Of a stretch of 64,000 bases of DNA, positions 32,169 through 41,493 are shown piece after piece. Numbering within the stretch: position 1 is the first letter of the stretch; every line of letters starts with the position of its first letter. Under the pieces are notes generated by a model. That model was not told where the DNA came from, did no database searches, and worked only from the letters and a program-made list of their open reading frames with translations. This DNA comes from Candidatus Nitrosotalea okcheonensis (GTDB taxonomy: Archaea > Thermoproteota > Nitrososphaeria > Nitrososphaerales > Nitrosopumilaceae): positions 1,611,559 to 1,675,558 of the forward strand of contig NZ_LT841358.1 in NCBI RefSeq assembly GCF_900177045.1. The letters run 5' to 3'. The position numbers and the translations under genes are program-made.

Positions 32169-32948
32169 CTACTTGCCTGATTTTACATCTTTTGATTCTT
32201 TTAAGAGATATTCAAAATATTCACGGGCAAAGCCTGCCAGGCCAGAGTGGTCTGCCCATATGGCAACTGCTTCCTTTGTTCCCGTTGTGCCAAGCTCCTC
32301 GCCAAGCAGTAACACGACATATCTTTTATCAGAAATAATTCCTCCTCCAAAGAGACCCTTCTTTACTTTTACTGTTGCTAACCTTGATAATGACTTTAGC
32401 GTATCAGCTTCAACGTCTTCTGAGACTAGAATTGTAATATCAACTCCCCTGTCATGCAATAGTCTGATCTTTGGCAAGGCTTCTTTTGCCAGCTCTTCTG
32501 CAACTTTTGGGATTGCAATCATTACCTCATTTCTGCACGAATCTACCATCTCAAGAATCTTTGTTGCAATATTTATCACACCTGAAATTATCCAAATGTC
32601 TGGACGCTCGCTTATCCCACTCTGCTCATAAAGCGGGGTGAGTTCTTTGAGTACAATGTTTTCATTATTTCTAAATTCTGTCTCCATCTGCTGCTTTGAT
32701 GTCTGTATTGCAGTGGCTGGAGATTTTGCAAAATATTGCGTTGGTCTTGAATCATCAGAGCCTATCCACCCCTTCTCTTCTAGGGTGCCTAGAACTTCAT
32801 AGATCTTTGAATATGGCACACCTGATTTCTGACTCAGATCGGAGGCAGTAATGGGACCTGTTTTTAAAAGCGAAGAATATGTCTTGATTTCATAGCTTGT
32901 AAGGCCTATCTTTTCCAGTGATTTTCTTGCCTTGTCAGAGAGACTCAT
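32169..32948 (-). CDS. TrmB family transcription regulator
   Basis: The 259-residue protein has an N-terminal winged-helix domain of the TrmB type (IGLTSYEIKTYSSLLKTGPITASDLSQKSGVPYSKIYEVLGTL split over residues 14-56). A phospholipase-D-like effector domain follows (about 100-250, DIWIISGVINIATKILEMV). Sugar-binding TrmB proteins are longer; this shorter form often lacks a known ligand. It is the first gene of a two-gene unit with the DtxR regulator. It is divergent from the Tes-like gene at 33079, 130 bp away, which it may control. Confidence 0.9.
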   Translation of the reverse strand: MSLSDKARKSLEKIGLTSYEIKTYSSLLKTGPITASDLSQKSGVPYSKIYEVLGTLEEKGWIGSDDSRPTQYFAKSPATAIQTSKQQMETEFRNNENIVLKELTPLYEQSGISERPDIWIISGVINIATKILEMVDSCRNEVMIAIPKVAEELAKEALPKIRLLHDRGVDITILVSEDVEADTLKSLSRLATVKVKKGLFGGGIISDKRYVVLLLGEELGTTGTKEAVAIWADHSGLAGFAREYFEYLLKESKDVKSGK

Positions 32949-33078
32949 CTCTATGATCGGAGGCTCTTTTGATATATATGTCTAGAATTGATTTTCTGTG
33001 AGGAGGTAACCTACCTATTCATCTGGTGTCTAGTAGGAAATGGATTAAATACTATCTACTAAGATATGCGTATAAGAC

Positions 33079-34743
33079 ATGGAATTAATCCAAATATCTA
33101 ATCAAAAGACTCCTACTCTAGGAAAGAAATCAACTATACGATTTACCCAGAGTATCTGTCCTGAATGTAATATGATACTTGATGCAGAGGTCTTTGAGAG
33201 GGATGGCAAGGTCTTCATGACAAAGACTTGTCCAACACACGGAGAATGCGAAGAACTCTATTTTGGCTCTTATGACATGTACAAAAAATTCAGTACATAT
33301 TGGATTGACGGAAAAGGTGCACATGCTCCAAATGTAATGATTGACAAGTGTTCATGTCCTAACAACTGTGGTCTGTGCTCTAACCACCTGTCCCACAGTG
33401 GACTTGCAAACATGATAGTTACAAACAGATGTGATTTGACATGCTGGTACTGTTTCTTCTATGTAAAGAAAGGACTTGAAGGTGCATACATGTATGAACC
33501 CTCACAAGACCAAGTAAGAGCAATGATGAAGACACTAAAGGCGGAAAGACCAATTCCGGGAAATTCAATGCAAATTACTGGTGGTGAACCGATGCTCAGA
33601 GAAGACATTGTTGATGTTATCAAAATAATGAAAGAAGAGGGTGTTGATCACATCCAGATGAATACAAATGGAATAAGATTTGCACTAGACCCAGAAGCAA
33701 TGAGGGAAGTAAGACTTGCAGGTGTAAATAATCTCTATCTTAGTTTTGACGGTGTAACCCCAAGAACAAATCCAAAGAATCACTGGGAAATTCCGTATGC
33801 ACTAGAGAGTGCAAGAAAGACAGGAACTACCGTAGTGTTTGTTCCAACTGTAATAAAATCAATCAATGACCATGAACTAGGTCCAATTATCAGGTATGCT
33901 CAAAAGAATTTAGATGTAGTTCACGCAGTAAACTTTCAGCCTGTATCATTGACTGGAAGAATGGGCAAGAAAGAGCGTGAAAAATATCGTATCACAATAC
34001 CAGACTGTATCCAAAGAATTGAGGAACAGACAAATGGTGAAGTAACAGTAGATGACTGGTTCCCAGTTCCAAGCTGCATGCCTCTAACAAATGTAATTGA
34101 AGCATTTTCTAGCAAGCCAAAATATGAGCTCTCAATCCACTTTGCATGTGGTGCAGGAACATACATCTTTGAAGATGCTGAAACCAAAAAGTTTGTCCCA
34201 CTGACAAGATTTGCTGACATTCAGGGAATGCTAGAACTCTTTGAAGACAAGGCAGAAGAAATCAAGTCTGGAAAGAACAAGTACTTTACAATGCTCGAAG
34301 TGGTAAGAAAACTTTCAAGCTTTATCGATAAAAAGAAACAGCCAGCAGGTCTTGACTTGGCAAAGATGTTCGGTAGTATATTGATGAAGAGATCATTCAA
34401 CTCTGTAGGCTCATGGCATGTCAAGGGATTGTTCTTGGGCATGATGCACTTTCAGGACAAGTACAACGAAGACCTTGAAAGACTCCAAAGATGTGATATT
34501 CACTATCTCACACCAGACTTGAGAATTGTTCCATTCTGTGCCTTTAACGTGATTCCAGAGTGGTACAGAGACAGAATCCAAAAGAAATACTCCATTTCAG
34601 TAGAAGAATGGGAGAAGCGAGTCGGAGTAAAACTCGAAGATGGTCTATACCGAGGAATAATGAGGAGAGGTTCTGGTGACGAGCTTGCAGCAGGCTGTGC
34701 AAAGAGCCAGATGATGCATGAAGCATCACAAGCCTTGTCTTAG
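33079..34743 (+). CDS. tes: Tes-like radical SAM protein (tetraether lipid synthase family)
   Basis: Tes (GDGT-MAS) joins archaeol tails into membrane-spanning tetraether lipids. This 554-residue protein shows its layout: N-terminal Cys27/Cys30 and Cys51/Cys57, a cluster CSCPNNCGLC (91-100), the radical SAM motif CDLTCWYC (118-125), ITGGEPMLR, and further conserved Cys residues in the C-terminal part (FACGAG, RCDIHYL, VPFCAF). Thaumarchaeota make crenarchaeol-type tetraethers, so such a gene is expected. A GDGT ring or related lipid radical SAM enzyme is the main alternative. TTAAATA about 30 bp upstream is a possible TATA box. Confidence 0.75.
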   Translation: MELIQISNQKTPTLGKKSTIRFTQSICPECNMILDAEVFERDGKVFMTKTCPTHGECEELYFGSYDMYKKFSTYWIDGKGAHAPNVMIDKCSCPNNCGLCSNHLSHSGLANMIVTNRCDLTCWYCFFYVKKGLEGAYMYEPSQDQVRAMMKTLKAERPIPGNSMQITGGEPMLREDIVDVIKIMKEEGVDHIQMNTNGIRFALDPEAMREVRLAGVNNLYLSFDGVTPRTNPKNHWEIPYALESARKTGTTVVFVPTVIKSINDHELGPIIRYAQKNLDVVHAVNFQPVSLTGRMGKKEREKYRITIPDCIQRIEEQTNGEVTVDDWFPVPSCMPLTNVIEAFSSKPKYELSIHFACGAGTYIFEDAETKKFVPLTRFADIQGMLELFEDKAEEIKSGKNKYFTMLEVVRKLSSFIDKKKQPAGLDLAKMFGSILMKRSFNSVGSWHVKGLFLGMMHFQDKYNEDLERLQRCDIHYLTPDLRIVPFCAFNVIPEWYRDRIQKKYSISVEEWEKRVGVKLEDGLYRGIMRRGSGDELAAGCAKSQMMHEASQALS

Positions 34744-34804
34744 AGAAATAGATTTAATTTTTCATCTAATACCTTAATACAAGCGAGATAAGATTTTCTA
34801 GATA

Positions 34805-35833
34805 TTGAAAATACTGATTGTTTCACCAACACACCAAGGGATTGGAGGAGTGGCAAGACATGTTCAGGGGCTGGTAAATTTCTTGAAACAAAATGGGCAT
34901 CAAGTAGATATAATATCGTCTGAAAATACATTTACAATTCCAGTTAGAAAATTAAAAAACCCGAGTTTTATGATATCTTCTTTTTTGAAGACTCGGTTCA
35001 AAAAAGACTATGACATTGTGCATGCGCAAAATCCTCCTGCGGCTCTTGCACTAAAAGGTGTTCATGCAAAAAAAATTCTTTCCTTGCATGGAGTACATCA
35101 TGAACAAGTGGAACTTCTACATGGAAATACCGTGGGTGAAGTGGCAAAAGGTTTTGAAAAATATGCTCTAGGTTGGGCTGATGCAATAACTGTATCATCA
35201 CATGAATTGTATGACCATTATACAAAAATGGGATATGCTGTACATTATCTTCCAAACGCGATGGATATTTCCTCTCTGCCAACTGGTGTTGATAGAAAAT
35301 ATGAAAAACAGATAGTCTATGCTGCCCGGATGTCAAGAGAAAAGGGTATAATGGACATACTCAAAATGGCTGAAAAACTACCTGATGATATTCATCTGTT
35401 ACTCTTGGGAAGTGGTCCTGAAGAAGAGCTTGTAAAAAAGGCATGTGAGAACAAGAAGAATCTTCATTTTCTTGGATATCAAGAAAAACAAAAAACAATC
35501 GAAATCATGCGTGGATCTGATATTGTTATACAGCCTTCTATAATGGAAGGGGGGCTAAGCTATACTAGGTTGGAGGCAATGGCATGCAAGGTACCTCTTA
35601 TTTCTACGATTGCGGGAGGCAGCAAGGATGCATTACGTCATATGGAAAATGCGTATCTGGTGGAACCTAATAATCCTCAAGGGCTACTACAAGCAATTCT
35701 TGAATTAATGTCCGATGATAAAAAAAGAAAAGAATTGGCAGAGAATGCATTCAAGACAGTCCAAGAATATGATTGGAAGGTAGTTGGTAAAAGCTATCTA
35801 AAGTTATACAATGAGATTTTAAACAGGTCATAG
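34805..35833 (+). CDS. GT4 family glycosyltransferase
   Basis: The 342-residue GT-B enzyme starts at TTG with KILIVSPTHQGIGGVARHV, the N-terminal glycine-rich loop of GT4 enzymes. The C-terminal half has YAARMSREKGIMDIL, GSGPEEEL and the EMEGG-like nucleotide-sugar segment SIMEGGLSYTRLEAMACKVPLI (about 252-273). It transfers a sugar from an NDP-sugar to a lipid-linked or protein-linked glycan. It is the first gene of the surface-glycan region and 13 bp upstream of the dehydratase gene at 35847. Confidence 0.9.
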   Translation: MKILIVSPTHQGIGGVARHVQGLVNFLKQNGHQVDIISSENTFTIPVRKLKNPSFMISSFLKTRFKKDYDIVHAQNPPAALALKGVHAKKILSLHGVHHEQVELLHGNTVGEVAKGFEKYALGWADAITVSSHELYDHYTKMGYAVHYLPNAMDISSLPTGVDRKYEKQIVYAARMSREKGIMDILKMAEKLPDDIHLLLLGSGPEEELVKKACENKKNLHFLGYQEKQKTIEIMRGSDIVIQPSIMEGGLSYTRLEAMACKVPLISTIAGGSKDALRHMENAYLVEPNNPQGLLQAILELMSDDKKRKELAENAFKTVQEYDWKVVGKSYLKLYNEILNRS

Positions 35834-35846
35834 TATGGTATTGTAA

Positions 35847-36845
35847 ATGAAAATACTAAAAAATAAAACAATTCTTATAACTGGAGGAACAGGTTCAATA
35901 GGAGAAGCACTAGTAAAAAAAGCTCTTTTAGATGGTGCTAAAAAAATTAAGGTTTTCAGTAATGATGAAAATGGCCTTTATGAAATGGAGATAGAATATA
36001 ATAAAGATAATATTGAATTTATTATTGGAGATGTAAGAAATGCTGATACAGTTAATTCAATTGTAAAAAATGTTGATATTGTTTTTCATGCAGCAGCTTT
36101 GAAACATGTGGATAGATGTGAGCTTTATCCCCTTGAAGCATTTGGAGTAAATATTGTGGGAACTAACAATGTAATTCAAGCATCTTTGAAAGAAAATGTT
36201 GATAGAGTAGTTTTGATAAGTACCGATAAGGCGGTAAATCCTATTGGTGTTATGGGCGGAACCAAACTACTTGCAGAAAAATTAATCTCATCAGAGGCAC
36301 ATAAAGACATCTCAACTATATTTTGTTCAGTCCGATTTGGTAATGTTTTACATACACGTGGATCTATATTGCCAAGAATTGAAAAGCAGATCCGAAAAGG
36401 AGGACCAATTACAATAACTGATATCAGAATGAAAAGATTTTTCATGACAAAGGAAGATGCAGTTAATTTAATCATATCTGCAACAGAAATTGCAAAAGGC
36501 GGAGAGATCTTTGTTCTAAAGATGCCAGTAATCAAATTGGTAGATATGTTTGAGACCATGAAAAGTATACTTGCGCCACGCTATGGATTCAAACCTGAAA
36601 AAATTGAAACAAAGATTTTGGGTATAAGACCAGGAGAAAAACTATTAGAAGATTTGATGAATGATTTTGAGATGGAACATGCACTAGAAACAAAAGAATT
36701 TTTCATTATTCCATCGTTATTTAAAAAATATAAAATGACTGACTATGTTGGGGCAAAAAAACCAACTGACATTAAATTATATTTTAAAAATCTTAAACCA
36801 CTTCCAAAAGATGAAGTCGTAACCATGTTTAAGAAAATTTATTGA
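35847..36845 (+). CDS. CapD/PseB-like UDP-sugar 4,6-dehydratase (short form)
   Basis: The 332-residue SDR enzyme has the NAD loop TGGTGSIGEAL (residues 12-22), DVRN, HAAALKHVDRCE and STDKAVNPIGVMGGTK. The Met-x3-Lys in place of Tyr-x3-Lys is characteristic of the CapD/FlaA1/PseB inverting group. It would convert UDP-GlcNAc to a 4-keto-6-deoxy sugar, a first step to pseudaminic-acid-like or QuiNAc/FucNAc sugars. The latter products could feed the aminotransferase and NeuB-like genes at 60-64 kb. It is co-directional with 34805 and 36858, 13 bp from each. Confidence 0.88.
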   Translation: MKILKNKTILITGGTGSIGEALVKKALLDGAKKIKVFSNDENGLYEMEIEYNKDNIEFIIGDVRNADTVNSIVKNVDIVFHAAALKHVDRCELYPLEAFGVNIVGTNNVIQASLKENVDRVVLISTDKAVNPIGVMGGTKLLAEKLISSEAHKDISTIFCSVRFGNVLHTRGSILPRIEKQIRKGGPITITDIRMKRFFMTKEDAVNLIISATEIAKGGEIFVLKMPVIKLVDMFETMKSILAPRYGFKPEKIETKILGIRPGEKLLEDLMNDFEMEHALETKEFFIIPSLFKKYKMTDYVGAKKPTDIKLYFKNLKPLPKDEVVTMFKKIY

Positions 36846-36857
36846 TTTTTCTATATC

Positions 36858-37763
36858 ATGAAATTCATAATTACTGGTGGTGCTGGGTTTATTGGTAGCC
36901 ATCTTGCAGAATTTCTTTCAAGTAAAGGTCATTCGGTTCAAATAATAGATAATCTTTCTAGCGGTAAATTAGCAAATCTTTCTAAAGTACTAGACCAAAT
37001 AGACTTTCTCAAATTTGATATTCTAAATTATGATAAATTAAGAGAAGCAGTCAAAGATATTGATGGAATTTTTCATCATGCTGCTCTCACCTCGGTTCAA
37101 GATTCTTTTTTAAGACCTGAAGAGTACGAGCGTGTTAATGTACAAGGCACAGAAAACATTCTAAGAGCTGCAAAAGAGTTTGAGATTAAAGTGGTATTTG
37201 CAAGTAGCGCAAGTGTTTATGGAAATCCTGAAAAAATTCCAATCAAAGAAGATGCTGAGAGAAGACCATTGAATCCATATGGTCTTTCCAAGTTAAAGGC
37301 TGAAAACTTGTGTGCACAGTACTATGAACTAGGAGTTTCAGTGATAGGATTGAGATATTTTAATGTCTATGGACCTAGACAAACCAAAGACTATGCTGGT
37401 GTTATAACAAAATTCATAGATAATGCACTAGATAAAAAACCTCTTCTGATTAATGGGAATGGTTTTCAAGTAAGAGACTTTGTATCAGTAAACGATGTGG
37501 CAGCTGCAAACTTTTTGGCCATGAAAAGTAATGTAACTTGTGGATTTATCAACATAGGTTCAGGTATTGCTACCTCGATTAAAGAATTGGCAGAAATGAT
37601 TATGCAACTGTCTGGCATGCAATCTGAACCAATTTATGAGGAATTTAAAGAAGGTGATATTAGATTTAGTCAAGCTAATGTTGATCTAGCTAAAGAACTA
37701 CTCGATTGGAAACCAAAAACCATCTTAAAAGACTGGTTAAAAGAAAATGTAAAAAATCTCTAA
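36858..37763 (+). CDS. NAD-dependent sugar-nucleotide epimerase (GalE-like SDR)
   Basis: The 301-residue extended SDR protein has TGGAGFIGSHLAEFL (residues 5-19), a Ser/Tyr/Lys triad with SSASVYG and NPYGLSKLKAE, and RYFNVYGPRQ. This set is typical of UDP-glucose or UDP-GlcNAc 4-epimerases. The exact sugar cannot be read. It is the third gene of the plus-strand run starting at 34805. It converges with the flippase-GT fusion, 5 bp apart. Confidence 0.9.
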   Translation: MKFIITGGAGFIGSHLAEFLSSKGHSVQIIDNLSSGKLANLSKVLDQIDFLKFDILNYDKLREAVKDIDGIFHHAALTSVQDSFLRPEEYERVNVQGTENILRAAKEFEIKVVFASSASVYGNPEKIPIKEDAERRPLNPYGLSKLKAENLCAQYYELGVSVIGLRYFNVYGPRQTKDYAGVITKFIDNALDKKPLLINGNGFQVRDFVSVNDVAAANFLAMKSNVTCGFINIGSGIATSIKELAEMIMQLSGMQSEPIYEEFKEGDIRFSQANVDLAKELLDWKPKTILKDWLKENVKNL

Positions 37764-37768
37764 GTAGA

Positions 37769-40501
37769 TTATTTTATTATCTCTGAATTTAATTTTTCAT
37801 AATTTATCTCATAAATTTTAAGATGATATTTGAATTTCTCATTATATGAATCAAATATCTTGGTTAGGAAAGGATACTTGTTGTCATGATAATACACATC
37901 ATTGAGAAAGGCCGGTCTATTTTTCGCGCCATCTACAACTAAATCGGTTAAGCCTTTGCCTTTGCCAAATTTGATATATTCTGTAAGTGATGTAAAATTC
38001 TTTGTTGGAATTGTAATGGTTTTAAAATCTATGGATGATTCTAAAACAGGCCATTTTTCTGGCAATGATGCAGGAGTGATATATGCATCCTCAGGATGAT
38101 AATCATTAACACCTTTTGCTATTGTTGTAACTTTCTGTGCAATCATAAATGATTCTTCCTGATGATCATAATCAATCTTCTTCAAATCGAGAAAAATAAT
38201 TGATGATACAATTATTGATCCTATGACAAGAAATAATATTACATTCTTATTTTTTTGATGGTTTACAATTTTCTTTATTGTAAATAATGAAATAACACAA
38301 AACAAAGGAAAGAGGGGATAGATGTATCTGGTATCTGGATTTGCTGAAAATGCATAAAGTACAGGTAAACTCATGAAAACTGCTATTGTTATAATTGAAA
38401 TATTGTCTAAATTTCTCTCTCTTAAAATGAAATAAAGACCTGGCGGTAGAATTAGGATAAACATTGGTATCAATGACCAGCCTGACAGTTTTAGTATGTT
38501 TTCGGTAGATGATTGTAAATAACTTTTAAATCCATTTTCTTGTATCTGTGTTCTCAGATCACCAGTACTAGCAAGTATCCTACCAGTTATTGCATCATTT
38601 CCTGTTGTATGAATTCTATAAACTACCATTGGCAAAATCAATAATATGAAAATAGAAATTACTAAAAGACAGTTTAGTATTATTTTTTTTCCTTTTCTGT
38701 TTCTTACAAAAAACATTATCAAAAATGGTAAAAAGACAAAGAATCCTTCAGCTCTAACTAGAGTAGAAAATGCTACTAAAGCAAAGGAGACATACACCAG
38801 ATTCTTTCTAGAACTAAAAAAGAAAAACAGTGCAAGTGTTACTAGTATGATAAAAAGTGGTTCTGTTATACCTAATTCGGAATTTTGTATTATTCTTGGT
38901 TCAAATGCAAAAATTGCAGCGCCAATTATTGCATAAACTGGAGAAAAGAATCTTCTGCAGAGAAGATATACCGGAATTATTGTTAATACTGAAAGAGAGA
39001 CTGTTAATACTCTCTGTAGATTCATGTAATCCAAGACATTGCTAAAATGTGACAAGGAAAAAAATAATGATAAAAAGGCAGGCCATCCATTGTTTGCAAA
39101 AATATAACTTGTTGGCAGATGTCCTAAGACTGTTGCATCACTTGCATATGAAAAATATTGTAATGCATCAAGAATCAACGGAATGTTGTATGGAAAATAA
39201 TATATCCTTAGAAATAATCCAGCTGAAAAAATTATGACAATTGAAAGAATTATGTGTTTTAACGAAAAAATTTTTGTTTCTTGTACTTCACTATGATCTT
39301 CTAAACTAATATTTTGTGTCTGTTTAGAAATGTTCTCAGCCTGTGATTTTCTATTTATCAAACGATCCACATATACAAGATAAGCTGTTTCAATGAATCC
39401 TGATAATACTATGGCAAAAGTGGCTCCATTGATACCATATATTTTTCCTAGTATGATAATAGACGGTATCGCAACTGCCAGTGAAATCCCTGATCCAATT
39501 AATACTATCTTACTTTGTTCTCTGCCAAGAAATTGAGATATATATGTCAAATTTATGGATGCTGGAATTACTGCTAAACTGATAATCTGAAAGATTCTAA
39601 CAGCTTGGGTGTATTTTGGAAATAGGTGGGGAATGATTATGGGGGAAGCTATTATACCAATAACCGCAAGACCTATTGAAAATAAAATCAGGGATTTTTT
39701 TAACTTTTTGTTGGCATTACCACTAGAATCATGTGGTAATATGTATTGGAAAACAACTGTAGGTAATAAACTCAATAAAGATAGAAATTGCTGACCGAGT
39801 TGGTAGTTTCCTAATAAAGAAAATCCAAGTAGTGGCGCAATTATTAATTTGTCCATATTTCCTCCAAAAGCTCTTGAAAGATCCAAAACATAGTTGTTCA
39901 TCATTATTCTGAAATGACTTTTTAACATGGATAGCGAAAACTTAGTTTCTTTCAAACCTCTTATGATTACAAACGAGTATGCCAAAAACGAAAATGCTAT
40001 TCCAAGAATTATTCCTTCAAAACCTATTATGTAATAAAATAATAGGGATAAACCAACCCAAAGAATTTTCTGAGTTATCATATATATTGAATAGTTTTTG
40101 TATTGTTTTTTTCCTAGTATGTCTGCAACAGTTACGTTAAAGATGCCATAGCCTATGATGTACAAACTTACGGTGTAATCATGAAAGATCAGAAATGTTA
40201 CTATGGAACCTATGGCACTTGTAATGGTAATTATGGAAAATAATGTGGCCTGTATCTTCTCGTTTTTAGCACTGTATACAGTTATTGTTGTTCCAGCACC
40301 TAAAAATGAAATTACACCTGCAATACTTCCTATTGAGATAAGGTAGCTTAGTCTGCCATATTCTGAAGTTCCAAGAATTGAAGCAAGATAAAACCAAAAA
40401 ATACCTGAAATTCCTGCAGATGCAATATTTGCAATGCCTAATGTTGTTAAATCTTTAAACCTGGTTACAATACTTCTTATCTTGTTCAAATCGTCTTTCA
40501 T
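37769..40501 (-). CDS. Flippase fused to a GT39-like membrane glycosyltransferase
   Basis: The 910-residue protein joins two membrane modules. Residues 1-383 form a Wzx/MATE-like polysaccharide flippase (TLGIANIASAGISGIFWFYLAS, about 12 helices). A polar linker follows (384-412). Residues 413-910 resemble GT39/PMT-type enzymes, with an early acidic loop (LILDALQYFSYA, Asp445) and about ten helices, then an external C-terminal domain. The fusion would couple flipping of a lipid-linked sugar with its use on the outside. The reading frame is continuous across the joint. Each half has normal family length, so this is a real fusion and not a truncation. Confidence 0.85.
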   Translation of the reverse strand: MKDDLNKIRSIVTRFKDLTTLGIANIASAGISGIFWFYLASILGTSEYGRLSYLISIGSIAGVISFLGAGTTITVYSAKNEKIQATLFSIITITSAIGSIVTFLIFHDYTVSLYIIGYGIFNVTVADILGKKQYKNYSIYMITQKILWVGLSLLFYYIIGFEGIILGIAFSFLAYSFVIIRGLKETKFSLSMLKSHFRIMMNNYVLDLSRAFGGNMDKLIIAPLLGFSLLGNYQLGQQFLSLLSLLPTVVFQYILPHDSSGNANKKLKKSLILFSIGLAVIGIIASPIIIPHLFPKYTQAVRIFQIISLAVIPASINLTYISQFLGREQSKIVLIGSGISLAVAIPSIIILGKIYGINGATFAIVLSGFIETAYLVYVDRLINRKSQAENISKQTQNISLEDHSEVQETKIFSLKHIILSIVIIFSAGLFLRIYYFPYNIPLILDALQYFSYASDATVLGHLPTSYIFANNGWPAFLSLFFSLSHFSNVLDYMNLQRVLTVSLSVLTIIPVYLLCRRFFSPVYAIIGAAIFAFEPRIIQNSELGITEPLFIILVTLALFFFFSSRKNLVYVSFALVAFSTLVRAEGFFVFLPFLIMFFVRNRKGKKIILNCLLVISIFILLILPMVVYRIHTTGNDAITGRILASTGDLRTQIQENGFKSYLQSSTENILKLSGWSLIPMFILILPPGLYFILRERNLDNISIITIAVFMSLPVLYAFSANPDTRYIYPLFPLFCVISLFTIKKIVNHQKNKNVILFLVIGSIIVSSIIFLDLKKIDYDHQEESFMIAQKVTTIAKGVNDYHPEDAYITPASLPEKWPVLESSIDFKTITIPTKNFTSLTEYIKFGKGKGLTDLVVDGAKNRPAFLNDVYYHDNKYPFLTKIFDSYNEKFKYHLKIYEINYEKLNSEIIK

Positions 40502-40523
40502 AATTTGATATCCTTATTGGGAC

Positions 40524-41414
40524 TTAATCAGAATGGCGCTCTCGTACTACGTTAACCAATGAATAAAGCAAAATTGCAGTCATTGTCAACATTGTACCTA
40601 AAATTATTGCTCCTATTCCAATCAATGAGATATTTGTTATGATCTGGCGCGTGGCAGTAAATGCCTGAATAGTCCAGACAATAAAAAATAATCCGATTGC
40701 TAAGAAGACCATTCCTGGTATGCCATAGAATTTCAATGGATGTTCTATTGAGATAAATTTCATAGTGCTAAGTATTACCGAAACTCCGTGAGATACAGGA
40801 TTGTGCGTTGAAGTCTCTCCTTCATACAATATGGTTATTGGAACTTCTTTAAACCGAAAACCACTCTTGTTAGCTTTTATCAGGATCTCTGTTGATACTC
40901 CCATTCCGTACTCTGAAGGAGTAACTTCTTTTAAGACCTTCTTGTTATATGCTCTAAATCCACTTTGTGAATCACTTATTTTAAAATTCATGGAAGAATT
41001 TGTAACATTTGTTATTACTTTGATTCCTATTTTTCTATATTTGGGTACGTTTGTATCATTGGTTTTGTTCAAAAATCTTGAACCTATTACGATATCCGCC
41101 TCGCCTGTTTCGATTGGTCTTATTATATTTTCAATATCTTCTACTCGATGTTGTCCGTCAGCATCAAATGTTACTAACATGTCTGCGTCCAATTCTTTTG
41201 CTTTGGTAAATAGAGTTCGTATTCCTGCACCATATCCTAAATTTTTTTGATGATTTACTACTAGAGCTCCCATCTTCTCAGCAATTGTTCCAGTCATGTC
41301 TGAAGAACCATCATTACATACTACTATAGTATATGAAAATTTTTGTAATTTCGCAATAGTTGAGGCAATATTTTTTTCTTCATTAAATGCAGGTAATCCT
41401 ATTATCACTTTCAT
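40524..41414 (-). CDS. GT2 glycosyltransferase with C-terminal membrane helices (DPM1-like)
   Basis: The 296-residue enzyme has a GT-A domain (residues 1-215) with VIIGLPAFNEEKNI, CNDGSSDMT, TFDADGQH and SGFRAYNKKVL, and two membrane helices at about 231-250 and 262-288. This is the layout of polyprenyl-phosphate sugar synthases. It would load a hexose onto dolichyl phosphate for use by GT39-like enzymes such as the adjacent fusion protein. It starts 22 bp before that gene in the same direction, so a shared transcript is likely. Confidence 0.92.
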   Translation of the reverse strand: MKVIIGLPAFNEEKNIASTIAKLQKFSYTIVVCNDGSSDMTGTIAEKMGALVVNHQKNLGYGAGIRTLFTKAKELDADMLVTFDADGQHRVEDIENIIRPIETGEADIVIGSRFLNKTNDTNVPKYRKIGIKVITNVTNSSMNFKISDSQSGFRAYNKKVLKEVTPSEYGMGVSTEILIKANKSGFRFKEVPITILYEGETSTHNPVSHGVSVILSTMKFISIEHPLKFYGIPGMVFLAIGLFFIVWTIQAFTATRQIITNISLIGIGAIILGTMLTMTAILLYSLVNVVRERHSD

Positions 41415-41493
41415 TTTTTCTTGATAGCTATTTTTTTTGTATTTATATTAAGGTTGATTGAATAGGTGATTACTTAAAGACTCATTATTTACC

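Noticed and set aside
33001-33020. GAGGAGGTAACCTACCT segment as a ribosome binding site
   Set aside because: It is followed by no open frame of useful length and lies about 60 bp before the start of the Tes-like gene. It may instead be a regulator site.
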